From contig CAYUVW010000003.1 of the NCBI GenBank assembly GCA_964448405.1, forward strand, positions 16,228 to 80,227: a DNA stretch of 64,000 bases, read 5' to 3'. Numbering within the stretch: position 1 is the first letter of the stretch; every line of letters starts with the position of its first letter. This document shows positions 1-7,459 of the stretch, in pieces. The position numbers and the translations under genes are program-made. A model generated the notes under the pieces. It ran no database searches and was not told the DNA's origin. It saw only the letters and a list, made by a program, of their open reading frames with translations. Source of the DNA: DAORHV01 sp964448405. Its GTDB lineage: Bacteria; Patescibacteriota; Gracilibacteria; Peribacterales; Peribacteraceae.

Positions 1-478
1 GCGCAACGGTAGCCAGAGCGCCGGCATTGCGAGCGGCTGCAACACTGCGCCATTCGCCGCGCACATACCGCACGCCATGTTCGGCGTAACGCTGCGCGAT
101 TGCAGCCGTGTCATCGCTCGAGGCATCGTCGACCACCAACACCTCGCGAGGTAAAACCGTCTGTGTTAAAGCACTTTCGATTGCTTCGACAAGATACCGT
201 CCGTAGTTATGACACGGAATGATGACCGCTACGTTCCCAAGCAGCTGGTTCCCATGCCGTATGTGCCGCTTGTCCCAGGCGACTTCACCGGGTTGCGGCA
301 AGCGACGTCTGGCACCCGGAACGGGCCACAGCCAACCGAGCAGTGAGTAACGGACAAAGCGCGCTTGTCGGGCAAATGGACTGCCGGCGGCAATCCACCA
401 CGTATACGCCTTACGGGGAAAGCGACGCGGGGGCGGGACGGACGGAAGCGCCTGTGGTGTGCGCGATTGCACGATCAT
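1..478 (-). CDS. Family 2 glycosyltransferase, N-terminal part
   Basis: Reads leftward and is cut by the window edge; about 159 N-terminal residues are visible. After a basic, Pro/Arg-rich stretch of about 95 residues comes the GT-A fold start: VAVIIPCHNYGRYL, then EVLVVDDASSD with the nucleotide-sugar-binding DD, then AAARNAGA. This order is typical of GT2 enzymes, which transfer a sugar from a nucleotide-sugar to a lipid, glycan or protein acceptor at the inner membrane face. The ATG at 478 is the first in frame. It is divergent from sufC. The basic pre-domain is longer than usual for GT2. The acceptor cannot be inferred. Confidence 0.85.
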   Translation of the reverse strand, partial: MIVQSRTPQALPSVPPPRRFPRKAYTWWIAAGSPFARQARFVRYSLLGWLWPVPGARRRLPQPGEVAWDKRHIRHGNQLLGNVAVIIPCHNYGRYLVEAIESALTQTVLPREVLVVDDASSDDTAAIAQRYAEHGVRYVRGEWRSVAAARNAGALATVA

Positions 479-572
479 GCGCGAAAAACGTAAAACAACG
501 GCCGGAGTGTATCAGACCATCGCACGACGCAGTTCCGAAAATGCCGCACAACGCGTAGGATGCAAGAAAGCG

Positions 573-1379
573 ATGCCAATCAAACGCACTGCGAAAAACA
601 CCGGCCTCCTTTCACTCAAAGATTTCCGCGTGTCGGTCGAAGGAAAGGAAATCGTGCGCGGACTCGACTTGGAGATCGAGCCAGGTGAAATCCATGCGAT
701 CATGGGACCCAATGGTTCGGGAAAATCGACGCTGGTAAACGCGCTCATGGGCCACCCCAAGTACCAAGCATCCGGCACCGCCACGCTGCGCGGCGATCCG
801 TTGGCCGATTTGCCGGCCGATCAAAGAGCCTGCAAAGGATTGTTTCTGGCATTCCAGTATCCCAAGGAAATCGCCGGCGTGACGCTGCGCAATTTTCTGT
901 TGGCAGCCTACGAAGCCCAAATGAAGGCGCGCGACCCCAAGCATAAACGCATGTCGCCGATTAAATTCCGGGACATGTTGCAATCGGTCATGAAAGAATT
1001 GCAGATGGACCCCGGCTTCGCCGAGCGTAGCCTGAACCAAGGATTCAGCGGCGGCGAAAAGAAGAAGGCGGAAATCCTGCAGTTGAACATCTTGAAACCT
1101 TCGCTCGCACTCTTGGATGAAACCGATTCGGGCTTGGATGTAGATGCCTTGCGCATCGTTGCCGAGGGCGTGAACCGCCTGCGCTCGAAGAATTTTTCAG
1201 CACTCATCGTCACGCACTACGCCCGTATTTTGGACTACATCGTCCCCGACCGGGTGCACGTCATGATTCAAGGGCGGCTGGTGGAAAGCGGCGGACCCGA
1301 CTTTGCCCGCAAATTGGAACGTGAAGGATACGCACGATATGGCGTGGCCGATGCCGGTCGCATCAAGCTTGATTTGTAG
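573..1379 (+). CDS. sufC: Fe-S cluster assembly ATPase SufC
   Basis: 268 residues from the ATG at 573; an in-frame ATG at 459 would lie inside the divergent glycosyltransferase and adds no conserved sequence. Walker A is GPNGSGKST, the ABC signature FSGGEKKKAE and Walker B LALLDETDSGLD, the form typical of SufC rather than of transport ATPases. SufC powers the SufBCD scaffold that builds Fe-S clusters in the cytoplasm. The usual partners sufB and sufD are not beside it: upstream is a glycosyltransferase and downstream a SIMPL-domain protein. They must be elsewhere, or this is an orphan. Confidence 0.9.
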   Translation: MPIKRTAKNTGLLSLKDFRVSVEGKEIVRGLDLEIEPGEIHAIMGPNGSGKSTLVNALMGHPKYQASGTATLRGDPLADLPADQRACKGLFLAFQYPKEIAGVTLRNFLLAAYEAQMKARDPKHKRMSPIKFRDMLQSVMKELQMDPGFAERSLNQGFSGGEKKKAEILQLNILKPSLALLDETDSGLDVDALRIVAEGVNRLRSKNFSALIVTHYARILDYIVPDRVHVMIQGRLVESGGPDFARKLEREGYARYGVADAGRIKLDL

Positions 1380-1387
1380 CCGGCATA

Positions 1388-1417
1388 TTGCCCGCTCGCG
1401 CAGAGCGTCGATAGAAT
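1388..1417 (+). promoter_or_regulatory. Leaderless promoter of the SIMPL-domain gene
   Basis: TTGCCC at 1388-1393, an 18-nt spacer and TAGAAT at 1412-1417. The last base of the -10 is 7 nt before the A of the ATG at 1424, so transcription should start on or next to the start codon. Confidence 0.6.
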
Positions 1418-1423
1418 GCATTC

Positions 1424-2164
1424 ATGAACGAAACCACCACCACGCGCCCAGCATCCTGGGCTCTGATCCTTGCCGTCGCTCTCGGCGGCACTTTTTATTT
1501 GGCCGGCCAACATTTGGCCACCAAGACGCAGAACATGGCGACCATTTCCGTCTCCGCCGACGCGCATGTATCGGCAGTCCCCGACATCGCCACCCTTACA
1601 TTCGGCATTACGGTCGACCGGGAGCCCGACGCAAAGAGCGCCATTGAAAAGGTTCGCAAGAACATGACCGCGATCATCGAAGCCGTACAAAAGGCCGATG
1701 TCTTGGAAAAGGACATCGCAACCGAGAACTTCTGGATGAATCCCAGCTACGACTATAGCGACGGCCGCCAGGTATTGCGCGGTTATGGCGCCGGTCAAAC
1801 GCTGCGCGTGAAAGTGCGGAATCTGGAAAATGTGGGTGAGGTCTTGGCAGCCGCTACCAATGCTGGCGCGAACCAGGCCGGTGACGTGGTCTTCAGCTTC
1901 GACAAACCGGAAGAATTGCGCGCACAGGCACGCAACATGGCCATTAACGACGCAAAGAAGAAAGCCATGGTGCTGGCCGGCGACCTGGGTGTGAGTCTCG
2001 GTAAATTGCAGAGCTTCAACGAAGGGTACGCCGGTTCGCCGATTGCCCCCATGATGATGCGTGCCGAGGCCAGCGTAACCAAAGACGTCGCAGGTGCACT
2101 GCCCATTCCGAGTGGAGAGCAGGAAGTAACCGTCCAGGTAACGCTCACATACGAAGTACGCTAA
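1424..2164 (+). CDS. SIMPL (DUF541) domain exported protein
   Basis: 246 residues. An N-terminal hydrophobic segment (about residues 12-28) acts as signal or anchor. The rest is a SIMPL/DUF541 domain: it starts ATISVSADAHVSAVPDIATL, has the family's regular alternation of strands and helices, and contains the typical AINDAKKKAMVLAGDLGV segment. Family members are periplasmic or surface proteins linked in some bacteria to oxidative-stress tolerance and interaction with signalling kinases; no enzyme activity is established. It lies 4 nt before the cupin lipoprotein gene, so the two probably share a transcript. Confidence 0.85.
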   Translation: MNETTTTRPASWALILAVALGGTFYLAGQHLATKTQNMATISVSADAHVSAVPDIATLTFGITVDREPDAKSAIEKVRKNMTAIIEAVQKADVLEKDIATENFWMNPSYDYSDGRQVLRGYGAGQTLRVKVRNLENVGEVLAAATNAGANQAGDVVFSFDKPEELRAQARNMAINDAKKKAMVLAGDLGVSLGKLQSFNEGYAGSPIAPMMMRAEASVTKDVAGALPIPSGEQEVTVQVTLTYEVR

Positions 2165-2167
2165 TCC

Positions 2168-2860
2168 ATGCGCGCAAGTCGCTCCGTACTGTGGCTAACG
2201 CTCGCGATGACGACGCTGCTCGTTGGTTGCGGCTCGCTTCTCTACGGCGGCTCATCGAAGAGCAAGCAACCAGCTACCTCCGGAGTACAATCGTCTTCCG
2301 AGCAATCTGCCGACGCCACACTTGGACAAACAGCATCGAGCGTGTCATCGGCGAAAGCTCTCCCGCGTCGTGAATTCAAACCTGCAGTCGTAGATATCCT
2401 CACGGTGTTTCAAGAGAAGCTCTCTGACTCAACGGACTTCGATACCGAGGATATTATCGGAACGCAAAAAGGCGTCGGTCAGCTGATACTCGTCACACGC
2501 GGCATAAAGTTGCATCGCACCATGGAACAGAGTCGTGTGTTCTATGTCATCAGCGGACGCGGCGACATCGTTTTAGACGGCTCAGGCGCTGCGATCCGCG
2601 CCGGTCATATGATCGTGGTTCCGCCGGGAGTTTCGCTGAAAATGACGCCAATTGGAGAGTACCCCTTGCGACTGCTGCTCTTTAAAATGCCGGGAAACGG
2701 CTTTAACAGCATCGATTGGCTGTCGGAAGACACATCATCCGAGGCAGCCGAACCGGAAGAGGAAGTCGAGCAATTGTTGCCGGTCGAAGAGGTGCCTGAG
2801 CACAGTGCTGAATCCAGCAGCAGCGAGGAATTCCAAACTGGGACGCTATCGAACGAATAG
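2168..2860 (+). CDS. Cupin-domain lipoprotein
   Basis: 230 residues. The signal peptide ends in a lipobox (LVGC, Cys at about 21), so LspA encoded at 60881 should process it after lipidation. A Ser/Gln-rich linker follows, then a small cupin (about residues 75-175) with SRVFYVISGRGDIVLDG and GHMIVVPPGVSLKM, the two beta motifs of a single-domain cupin. The C-terminal 50 residues are Glu/Ser-rich and probably disordered. Few of the usual metal-binding His residues are visible, so it may bind a ligand rather than catalyse. It is the second gene after the SIMPL protein. Its 3' end overlaps the convergent membrane-protein gene by 15 nt. Confidence 0.75.
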   Translation: MRASRSVLWLTLAMTTLLVGCGSLLYGGSSKSKQPATSGVQSSSEQSADATLGQTASSVSSAKALPRREFKPAVVDILTVFQEKLSDSTDFDTEDIIGTQKGVGQLILVTRGIKLHRTMEQSRVFYVISGRGDIVLDGSGAAIRAGHMIVVPPGVSLKMTPIGEYPLRLLLFKMPGNGFNSIDWLSEDTSSEAAEPEEEVEQLLPVEEVPEHSAESSSSEEFQTGTLSNE

Positions 2861-3253
2861 GGCGCGAATATCCGCGTGTGCCACGACCAGCACGGCACCA
2901 AAGGCGATGAACCCCAGTCCTGCCACGATCGGCAGGTCGATCTTCTCGTGGGCCACGATCACATTGAACGCAAGCGCGGCAATGGGACCGGAGGCAATCC
3001 AAAGCGCTGCGATGACAATGAAATTCTTGTAGTTGGCAAAGCCCAAATGAAAGCCGTAACTGAAGAGCGCGTTGATAAGAATGAGGACCCAGAGAAATTC
3101 GATCTGCGTGACAATGGACCGCACCAGCGCCGAGTTGTACGCGAATCCAAGGAATGACCCCGACGACGGCAGCTTGCCGGTGAAGTACCCATACCACGAC
3201 ACCAGAAACTGGGCGGCAAGAAACACAATGGGCATCAATAGTTTTGCAAACAT
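2846..3253 (-). CDS. Small polytopic membrane protein, unknown
   Basis: 135 residues from the ATG at 3253, with about four hydrophobic helices (residues 3-20, 48-66, 72-95 and 105-130). The size and Gly/Ala-rich helices resemble half-size DMT-like transporters, but I see no diagnostic motif. It lies 16 nt downstream of the CBU_0592-like gene on the same strand. That spacer (3254-3269) is entirely pyrimidine on the coding strand and contains no Shine-Dalgarno sequence. Confidence 0.6.
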   Translation of the reverse strand: MFAKLLMPIVFLAAQFLVSWYGYFTGKLPSSGSFLGFAYNSALVRSIVTQIEFLWVLILINALFSYGFHLGFANYKNFIVIAALWIASGPIAALAFNVIVAHEKIDLPIVAGLGFIAFGAVLVVAHADIRALFVR

Positions 3254-3269
3254 GGAAAGGGGTGGGAAA

Positions 3270-3563
3270 TTACTGCATCCATTTACGGAAGAAGCCGCGC
3301 GTGGTGCGTTTGCTGTTCCGTCGGAAGTCCATGACCACATCCCTCAGCGATACCAGTCCCCAAACAGCGTTTAAGACCGCGAACGGATAGCTAGAAAGGA
3401 GCAATGCGTACCATACCAGCAGCACTCCTCCAGCCATGTTGCACAGGTCGTAAATGAAGTAATCGTCTTTCCAGAGATGCAGCTGATTGAGCACGAATGC
3501 CAGCAGCAGCAATGTTGCGCCCACGACGCCGATGAGTGTGGTAAGAGTCATGTGAGCCAGCAT
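3270..3563 (-). CDS. CBU_0592-like small membrane protein
   Basis: 97 residues from the ATG at 3563; the next in-frame ATG at 3551 is equally plausible. The segment GVVGATLLLLAFVLNQL, then YDLCNMAGGVLLVWYALLL, then YPFAVLNAVWGLVSL matches the layout of the CBU_0592-like membrane domain: three helices with conserved Asn in LNxxG/LN contexts. Function is unknown for the family. A further upstream ATG (3629) would overlap the divergent gene at 3623, so it is less likely. It forms a two-gene unit with the membrane protein downstream. Confidence 0.6.
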   Translation of the reverse strand: MLAHMTLTTLIGVVGATLLLLAFVLNQLHLWKDDYFIYDLCNMAGGVLLVWYALLLSSYPFAVLNAVWGLVSLRDVVMDFRRNSKRTTRGFFRKWMQ

Positions 3564-3607
3564 AAGCCAACGGGCCTTTCGGCTGCGTTGTGAAAAAACA
3601 TGAAATA

Positions 3608-3616
3608 TGCTACAAT
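3608..3616 (+). promoter_or_regulatory. Extended -10 leaderless promoter
   Basis: TGCTACAAT: an extended -10 (TGN plus TACAAT, hexamer at 3611-3616). A TTGTGA -35 lies 17 nt upstream. The hexamer ends 7 nt before the A of the ATG at 3623, predicting a leaderless transcript. Confidence 0.7.
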
Positions 3617-3622
3617 GATCCG

Positions 3623-4420
3623 ATGTCATTCAAGACAAACATCCTCCAATCTCACACGTTCCGACAGCTTGCCGGTGCTTCTATTGGCATGCTTGTCGCC
3701 GGTGTGTTGTATGTCGGCATCGAGCAAATCGGCAGTATGAAGCTGGGCGCCATGCTCGTGCAACCGAACACCACCGTCTCCGAAAACGCAGATAAGGTGG
3801 CAACCGCACACGAAACGATCGATGACGACACCGCTCGTCGCCTCGGCCAGCGCGCACAGGCTGTTTCCGATCAAATGAAGCAGTACACCGCCATGGTGCA
3901 GCCGCAGGTGGCTACGACTGAATTGCAGCAACACACGCAGGCTCGTTTGTCCCAGCGCCAGCAACAGCTATCGACCTTTGCCACGAATCAGGCGGCACAC
4001 GCTGCGGCACCGGTGTACGCCGGAAATCCCGACGGCCCCGTCGACCAGCTCACTCGTTTGGCACAACGCGCTGAACAGGCCCGCCAGCTGCGAGAGGAAA
4101 CGCTGGCCGCTAACGTCGCTGCAAAAACGCCGGCTGAGCCGTTGGACCTTGCGGCACTCGTGAAGTCCGTGAAAGAAAATCCCGTCACAGCCTCCAGTGC
4201 TGCAAGCGCACCGGAAACCATCGTAGCCGCAGCGGAGAAAGAGACGCTGCATTCCGGCGCACCGCTGGCAAGCACGAGCATTGTAAATCCCCCCAAGCGC
4301 CTTACCAGCTCGGGTGCAAAAGAGAACATGTTGGCACTCATGACATTGGCCGGTTGCATCGGCATGTATCTGTCGGATCCGCTTCGTCGCTCACGCCTTC
4401 TCGCATTGGTGACTCGGTAG
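3623..4420 (+). CDS. Unknown membrane protein with long Gln/Ala-rich helical middle
   Basis: 265 residues from the ATG at 3623, chosen because the promoter sits 7 nt upstream. There is a hydrophobic helix near the N-terminus (about 20-36) and another near the C-terminus (about 237-253, containing a Cys). Between them are about 190 soluble residues rich in Gln, Ala, Thr and Glu, probably helical and partly disordered. With two membrane segments the middle should lie outside the cytoplasm. No family is recognised. Prepilin peptidase follows after 33 nt, so a role at the envelope is possible but not shown. Confidence 0.6.
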   Translation: MSFKTNILQSHTFRQLAGASIGMLVAGVLYVGIEQIGSMKLGAMLVQPNTTVSENADKVATAHETIDDDTARRLGQRAQAVSDQMKQYTAMVQPQVATTELQQHTQARLSQRQQQLSTFATNQAAHAAAPVYAGNPDGPVDQLTRLAQRAEQARQLREETLAANVAAKTPAEPLDLAALVKSVKENPVTASSAASAPETIVAAAEKETLHSGAPLASTSIVNPPKRLTSSGAKENMLALMTLAGCIGMYLSDPLRRSRLLALVTR

Positions 4421-4453
4421 GAAATTCCCGCCGTTCGCAGTAGCATAGGCTCC

Positions 4454-5203
4454 ATGTCGAGCCCGCTTTTCGTGCCCTTCTTCGCGGCAATCGGACTGAT
4501 CTTGGGGAGTTTCGGCAACGTACTGATCCTGCGCTACGGCTCCAAAAATTGGGTCGGAGGCCGTTCCAAATGCCCGCGTTGCAAGCACCAATTGGCGTGG
4601 TACGACCTTCTTCCGGTGGCCAGTTTCGTACTGCTCGGTGGCAAGTGCCGCTCCTGCGGTAAGCCCATCTCCGCGCAATACCCGTGTATCGAGCTGACTT
4701 CCGCTGCCGTGTTTTTGCTGGCGCTCAATCGCATTCCCGACCAGCCGCTGCTGGCCATGCTCTCCGGCATCATTTTGTACATGCTGCTGATCACGGCGGT
4801 TGTAGATGCCAAGCATCATCAAATACCCGATATCTTCAGCATCGTCATCGCTATCGCTGGATTGGTATCCGTCGCGCTGTTCGGCTCAATGCAAGATGCG
4901 CTCATGGGCATGCTTGTCGGAGCCGGATGGTTCGGTTGGCAGTGGCTCCTGAGTCGCGGCACATGGGTCGGCAGCGGCGACATTTTGCTCGCAGGGGCGC
5001 TTGGACTATGGCTCGGCTTCTGGCCGACCATCGCCATGTTGGTGCTTGCGTACGGCAGCGGCGCAATAACGGCCGCCGTTCTCTTGGCGCGAGGGGATAT
5101 CCGCATGAAAAACACGCACCTCGGTTTTGCGCCGTTCATGGCTGTCGGAACGGTGATGTCGTTCTTGGGTGCCGCGGATTGGTATCTGTCGCTTCTGCGC
5201 TAG
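4454..5203 (+). CDS. pilD: Prepilin peptidase, A24 family
   Basis: 249 residues. The N-terminal motif GSFGNVLILR and two CxxC pairs (CPRC, CRSC) form the zinc-binding methylase-type domain of PilD. The two catalytic Asp of the aspartic prepilin peptidases are in VVDAKHHQIPD and GSGDILLAGALG. About seven membrane helices. It cleaves, and may N-methylate, type IV pilin-like leader peptides at the inner face of the membrane. No pilin or pilus assembly genes lie nearby. TAGCAT at 4441-4446 ends 8 nt before the ATG, so the mRNA is probably leaderless. A strong hairpin follows the stop codon. Confidence 0.9.
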   Translation: MSSPLFVPFFAAIGLILGSFGNVLILRYGSKNWVGGRSKCPRCKHQLAWYDLLPVASFVLLGGKCRSCGKPISAQYPCIELTSAAVFLLALNRIPDQPLLAMLSGIILYMLLITAVVDAKHHQIPDIFSIVIAIAGLVSVALFGSMQDALMGMLVGAGWFGWQWLLSRGTWVGSGDILLAGALGLWLGFWPTIAMLVLAYGSGAITAAVLLARGDIRMKNTHLGFAPFMAVGTVMSFLGAADWYLSLLR

Positions 5204-5207
5204 CCCA

Positions 5208-5346
5208 TATACAAAACAAGGCCCTGTATCTCTGGAGACGAACGTTTCGTCTGTCCGCAGGGATACAGGGCCTTCTATACCAACTAGGACTGCTGCACGT
5301 CTCACGAGGAGAATGCCCCCCTTGCGGGGAAATCCGTAATGTTGGC
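5208..5346 (-). ncRNA. Candidate small structured RNA (minus strand)
   Basis: A near-consensus promoter at 5353-5382 on the minus strand would start an RNA near 5346, with no coding gene in front of it. The RNA contains a short CCCC/GGGG hairpin, then a large hairpin at 5274-5218: a 13-bp outer stem (GATACAGGGCCTT pairing with its complement), an asymmetric internal loop, and a 7-bp inner stem. It ends in TTGTTTTGT. I do not recognise it as SRP RNA, RNase P, tmRNA or 6S. The hairpin may serve only as the terminator of the prepilin peptidase gene on the other strand. Confidence 0.4.
5218..5274. terminator. Nested double-stem hairpin after prepilin peptidase
   Basis: Arms 5218-5230 and 5262-5274 pair over 13 bp. 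The inner arms 5236-5242 and 5246-5252 pair over 7 bp. The T-rich tail is on the minus-strand side; the plus-strand side has CTTCTATA. It probably terminates transcripts from at least one direction. Confidence 0.6.
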
Positions 5347-5352
5347 CTGGTT

Positions 5353-5382
5353 ATAATACAATACATTATGAAGCATTGTCAA
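5353..5382 (-). promoter_or_regulatory. Near-consensus sigma70 promoter
   Basis: On the minus strand: TTGACA (5377-5382), 18-nt spacer, TATTAT (5353-5358). It points away from smpB toward the hairpin, with no coding gene immediately downstream. Confidence 0.5.
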
Positions 5383-5434
5383 TGAGTCTGGACATCAATT
5401 TCACCGCATCCAGACGAGGAAAAGACAAAAAGGC

Positions 5435-5443
5435 TGCTAAACT
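5435..5443 (+). promoter_or_regulatory. Extended -10 leaderless promoter of smpB
   Basis: TGCTAAACT; the hexamer TAAACT (5438-5443) ends 7 nt before the ATG at 5450. Confidence 0.6.
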
Positions 5444-5449
5444 GGTTGC

Positions 5450-5890
5450 ATGAAGACCGTGGCGCAGAACCGCAAGGCCAGATTCGACTACGAGATCGTC
5501 GAAACGGTGGAAGCGGGACTGGTTCTCACCGGCCCAGAAGTAAAATCGTGCCGGCTCGGACAGGTGAGTCTGACCGGATCGTACGTCTCGTTTTTGCGCG
5601 GCACCCCGGTCCTGAAGGCGGCCAAAATCGCGCAGTACAAATTCGCCAACGGCCTGGACGCCTACGACCCAGGACGCGACCGTCCGTTGCTGCTACGCAA
5701 ATCGGAACTCAACCGCCTAATCGGCGCATCGGCCGAAAAGGGCATGGCGATCATCCCGCTGGAAGTCCACGCCGGGAAGTTCATTAAAGTACTGATCGGG
5801 CTGGGGCGCGGACGGAAGCGTTTGGATAAGCGCCAAGTCATAAAAGATCGTGACATGGATCGCCGCATGCGTACGGGGAAGGACATGTAA
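5450..5890 (+). CDS. smpB: tmRNA-binding protein SmpB
   Basis: 146 residues, the usual SmpB length. It starts with the conserved NRKARFDYEI segment, followed by GLVLTGPEVKS, the beta-barrel core, and a basic C-terminal tail (RDMDRRMRTGKDM) that mimics an mRNA-tRNA helix in the decoding centre. SmpB delivers tmRNA to stalled ribosomes for trans-translation. The tmRNA gene itself is not in the window. recR follows 54 nt downstream with its own -10. Confidence 0.95.
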   Translation: MKTVAQNRKARFDYEIVETVEAGLVLTGPEVKSCRLGQVSLTGSYVSFLRGTPVLKAAKIAQYKFANGLDAYDPGRDRPLLLRKSELNRLIGASAEKGMAIIPLEVHAGKFIKVLIGLGRGRKRLDKRQVIKDRDMDRRMRTGKDM

Positions 5891-5944
5891 TCCAAGGCGT
5901 TTTTGGATTTGGATTTTCGGCGTTCCCGCCTACCATGCCTCCGC

Positions 5945-6541
5945 ATGAGTCTGCTTCCGCCGCAAATCAAAAAGGCCGTCGAAGAATTCAGTAAGTTGCC
6001 CGGCATCGGGCCAAAGTCCGCCGAACGGCTGACGTTCCATTTGCTGCGCTCGTCCAAAGCCTCGCCGGATGCACTAGGCAACGCACTGCTGGCACTCAAG
6101 CGTGATCTGAAGTACTGCAAGCAGTGCCAGATGATTACATTGGAGGACCTCTGCGAGACCTGCAACGACTCCACACGCGACACAGCCAGTATCCTGGTGG
6201 TGGAAGAGCCTCTGGAGGTCATCGCCTTCGAGAAGGCCGGTTACAAGGGCGTGTATCACGTGCTGCACGGTGTGCTGTCGCCTATCGACGGCATGGGACC
6301 CGAGCAATTGCGCCTGAAGGAATTGATTGATCGTTGCCAGGACGGTGCAATTACCGAAGTCGTTATTGCAACGAACTTGGACGTGGAAGGCGAAGCCACC
6401 GCAACGTACATCAAGCAGCAGCTGGCTGGCCGCGTGAAGACCGTCACGCGCCTGGCTCACGGTTTGCCCATGGGGGCCGACATCGAATTCGCGGACCAGG
6501 TGACCCTGCGCGAGGCATTGGCTGGACGCCGCATGGCATAA
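5945..6541 (+). CDS. recR: Recombination protein RecR
   Basis: 198 residues from the ATG at 5945, whose context gives MSLLPPQIKKAVEEF; an upstream in-frame ATG at 5903 adds nothing conserved. There is a helix-hairpin-helix (LPGIGPKSAERL), a four-Cys zinc finger (CKQC and CETC, about residues 57-72) and a Toprim domain (ILVVEEPLEVIAFE, VIATNLDVEGEATA). RecR works with RecO and RecF to load RecA on gapped DNA. TACCAT (5931-5936) ends 9 nt before the start. A terminator follows directly. Confidence 0.95.
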   Translation: MSLLPPQIKKAVEEFSKLPGIGPKSAERLTFHLLRSSKASPDALGNALLALKRDLKYCKQCQMITLEDLCETCNDSTRDTASILVVEEPLEVIAFEKAGYKGVYHVLHGVLSPIDGMGPEQLRLKELIDRCQDGAITEVVIATNLDVEGEATATYIKQQLAGRVKTVTRLAHGLPMGADIEFADQVTLREALAGRRMA

Positions 6542-6542
6542 A

Positions 6543-6567
6543 AAAGGACCCGTCAGACGGGTCCTTT
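6543..6567. terminator. Bidirectional terminator between recR and the convergent gene
   Basis: An 11-bp stem AAAGGACCCGT / ACGGGTCCTTT with a CAG loop. A-run and T-run on either side make it work for recR (+) and for the gene ending at 6589 (-). Confidence 0.85.
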
Positions 6568-6588
6568 CGGCCATAAAAAGTTCTTGTA

Positions 6589-6927
6589 TTAGGTCGGAAT
6601 CGTTCCGGCACGCAACTGGTCGACAACGGACTTCTGAGTCGCAGCATCTGGAGCTAGGTTGCGCATGCCATCGATGGCATAACGGAAGCGAGCAGCATTT
6701 GCGGTAAGACCCCAGCCCAGTTTCGCGCCGCGCTCGCCAAGAAAGCTCGGCATGTTATGAACAGTGCCTTTAATTGCAGCGCCACCGAGTGTGTAGGCGC
6801 CGGCACCCGCGGCACCCAGCAATCCGAGTGTGAGCAAAAGCTTGCCCTTGTGACGATTCAGAAAACTTTTCACGCCACTGCGCTGCTCTGGAGGTGAATC
6901 GCGGAGAACTTCAGGATTTCTAGACAT
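6589..6927 (-). CDS. Small single-pass membrane protein, unknown
   Basis: 112 residues. A polar, basic N-terminus (about 1-28) is followed by one Gly/Ala/Leu-rich hydrophobic helix (about 29-52) and a soluble C-terminus of 60 residues. No known family. It is downstream of the 6964-7383 gene on the same strand (36-nt gap) and probably shares its transcript. The gap has pyrimidine-rich tracts (CTTTCTC, CTTTCTCCTC) before the ATG and no Shine-Dalgarno. Confidence 0.55.
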   Translation of the reverse strand: MSRNPEVLRDSPPEQRSGVKSFLNRHKGKLLLTLGLLGAAGAGAYTLGGAAIKGTVHNMPSFLGERGAKLGWGLTANAARFRYAIDGMRNLAPDAATQKSVVDQLRAGTIPT

Positions 6928-6963
6928 GGTGTTGAGGAGAAAGCGAATAGTGAGAAAGACTGA

Positions 6964-7383
6964 CTATTTGGAGGAATTCACGGTCAGAACGCGGTGACGT
7001 GCAACGGAAAGAGTTGCAAGGGCCTCTGCAGCGTCTTTGTCCAAAGAATCGCTCTGCAACGAGATTTCGATGAGTGCGGAAATGCCGCAAGCACCAATGC
7101 TGAACAGCAGCACGTCCAGTGCTCCGTCCGACAACGTGTCGAAGGAGAAATCATTGACGTCGCCGCTCTTCGTGAACTTCTCCAACATCGCCTTCACCTC
7201 GGGGTACTTGTCGTACGAAGCCTTGGAAAGGCGTTCCACGAGTTCTTCTTCAGACTCATAGGACTCCAGGGTCTCGCTCTCAACGCGACCGGAAAACAGC
7301 GCCTGAACATTCGGCGAGAGCTTGGTAAGAAGCGCCTGCTCCTCTTTGGTAAGGAGGACCTTCGTCGTAGCTTTTGCAGCCAT
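6964..7383 (-). CDS. Small soluble helical protein, unknown
   Basis: 139 residues, acidic to neutral, predicted mostly helical: KEEQALLTKLSPNVQALF near the N-terminus and a hydrophobic patch near residues 90-110 (LDVLLFSIGACGISALIEI) that could be a buried helix or a weak membrane segment. No family recognised. The ATG at 7383 follows a CT tract (rc of 7384-7401) and a TATACT -10 (rc of 7412-7417), giving a short leader of about 22 nt. It heads a two-gene unit with the membrane protein at 6589. Confidence 0.55.
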   Translation of the reverse strand: MAAKATTKVLLTKEEQALLTKLSPNVQALFSGRVESETLESYESEEELVERLSKASYDKYPEVKAMLEKFTKSGDVNDFSFDTLSDGALDVLLFSIGACGISALIEISLQSDSLDKDAAEALATLSVARHRVLTVNSSK

Positions 7384-7411
7384 GGAACGGGAGGGGGAAA
7401 GTATTTGATCC

Positions 7412-7420
7412 AGTATACCA
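7412..7420 (-). promoter_or_regulatory. Promoter -10 with TGGTATACT
   Basis: On the minus strand TGGTATACT (hexamer rc 7412-7417) lies 29 nt before the ATG at 7383. It resembles the TGTGGTATACTG elements at 13071 and 19331. Confidence 0.5.
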
Positions 7421-7459
7421 AAAAACGGCTAAATTCGCAAGAAATCGGCTCCAGGAGCC

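Noticed and set aside
5314..5337. Eight-codon reading frame after GAGGAGA in the smpB upstream region
   Set aside because: Too short, with only one base between AGGAG and the ATG and no homologue; probably chance. It falls inside the structured-RNA candidate.
6928..7401. GAGGAGAAAG and GGGAGGGGGAAAG as ribosome sites
   Set aside because: They are on the plus strand, while the genes starting there read from the minus strand. On the coding strand they are pyrimidine tracts.
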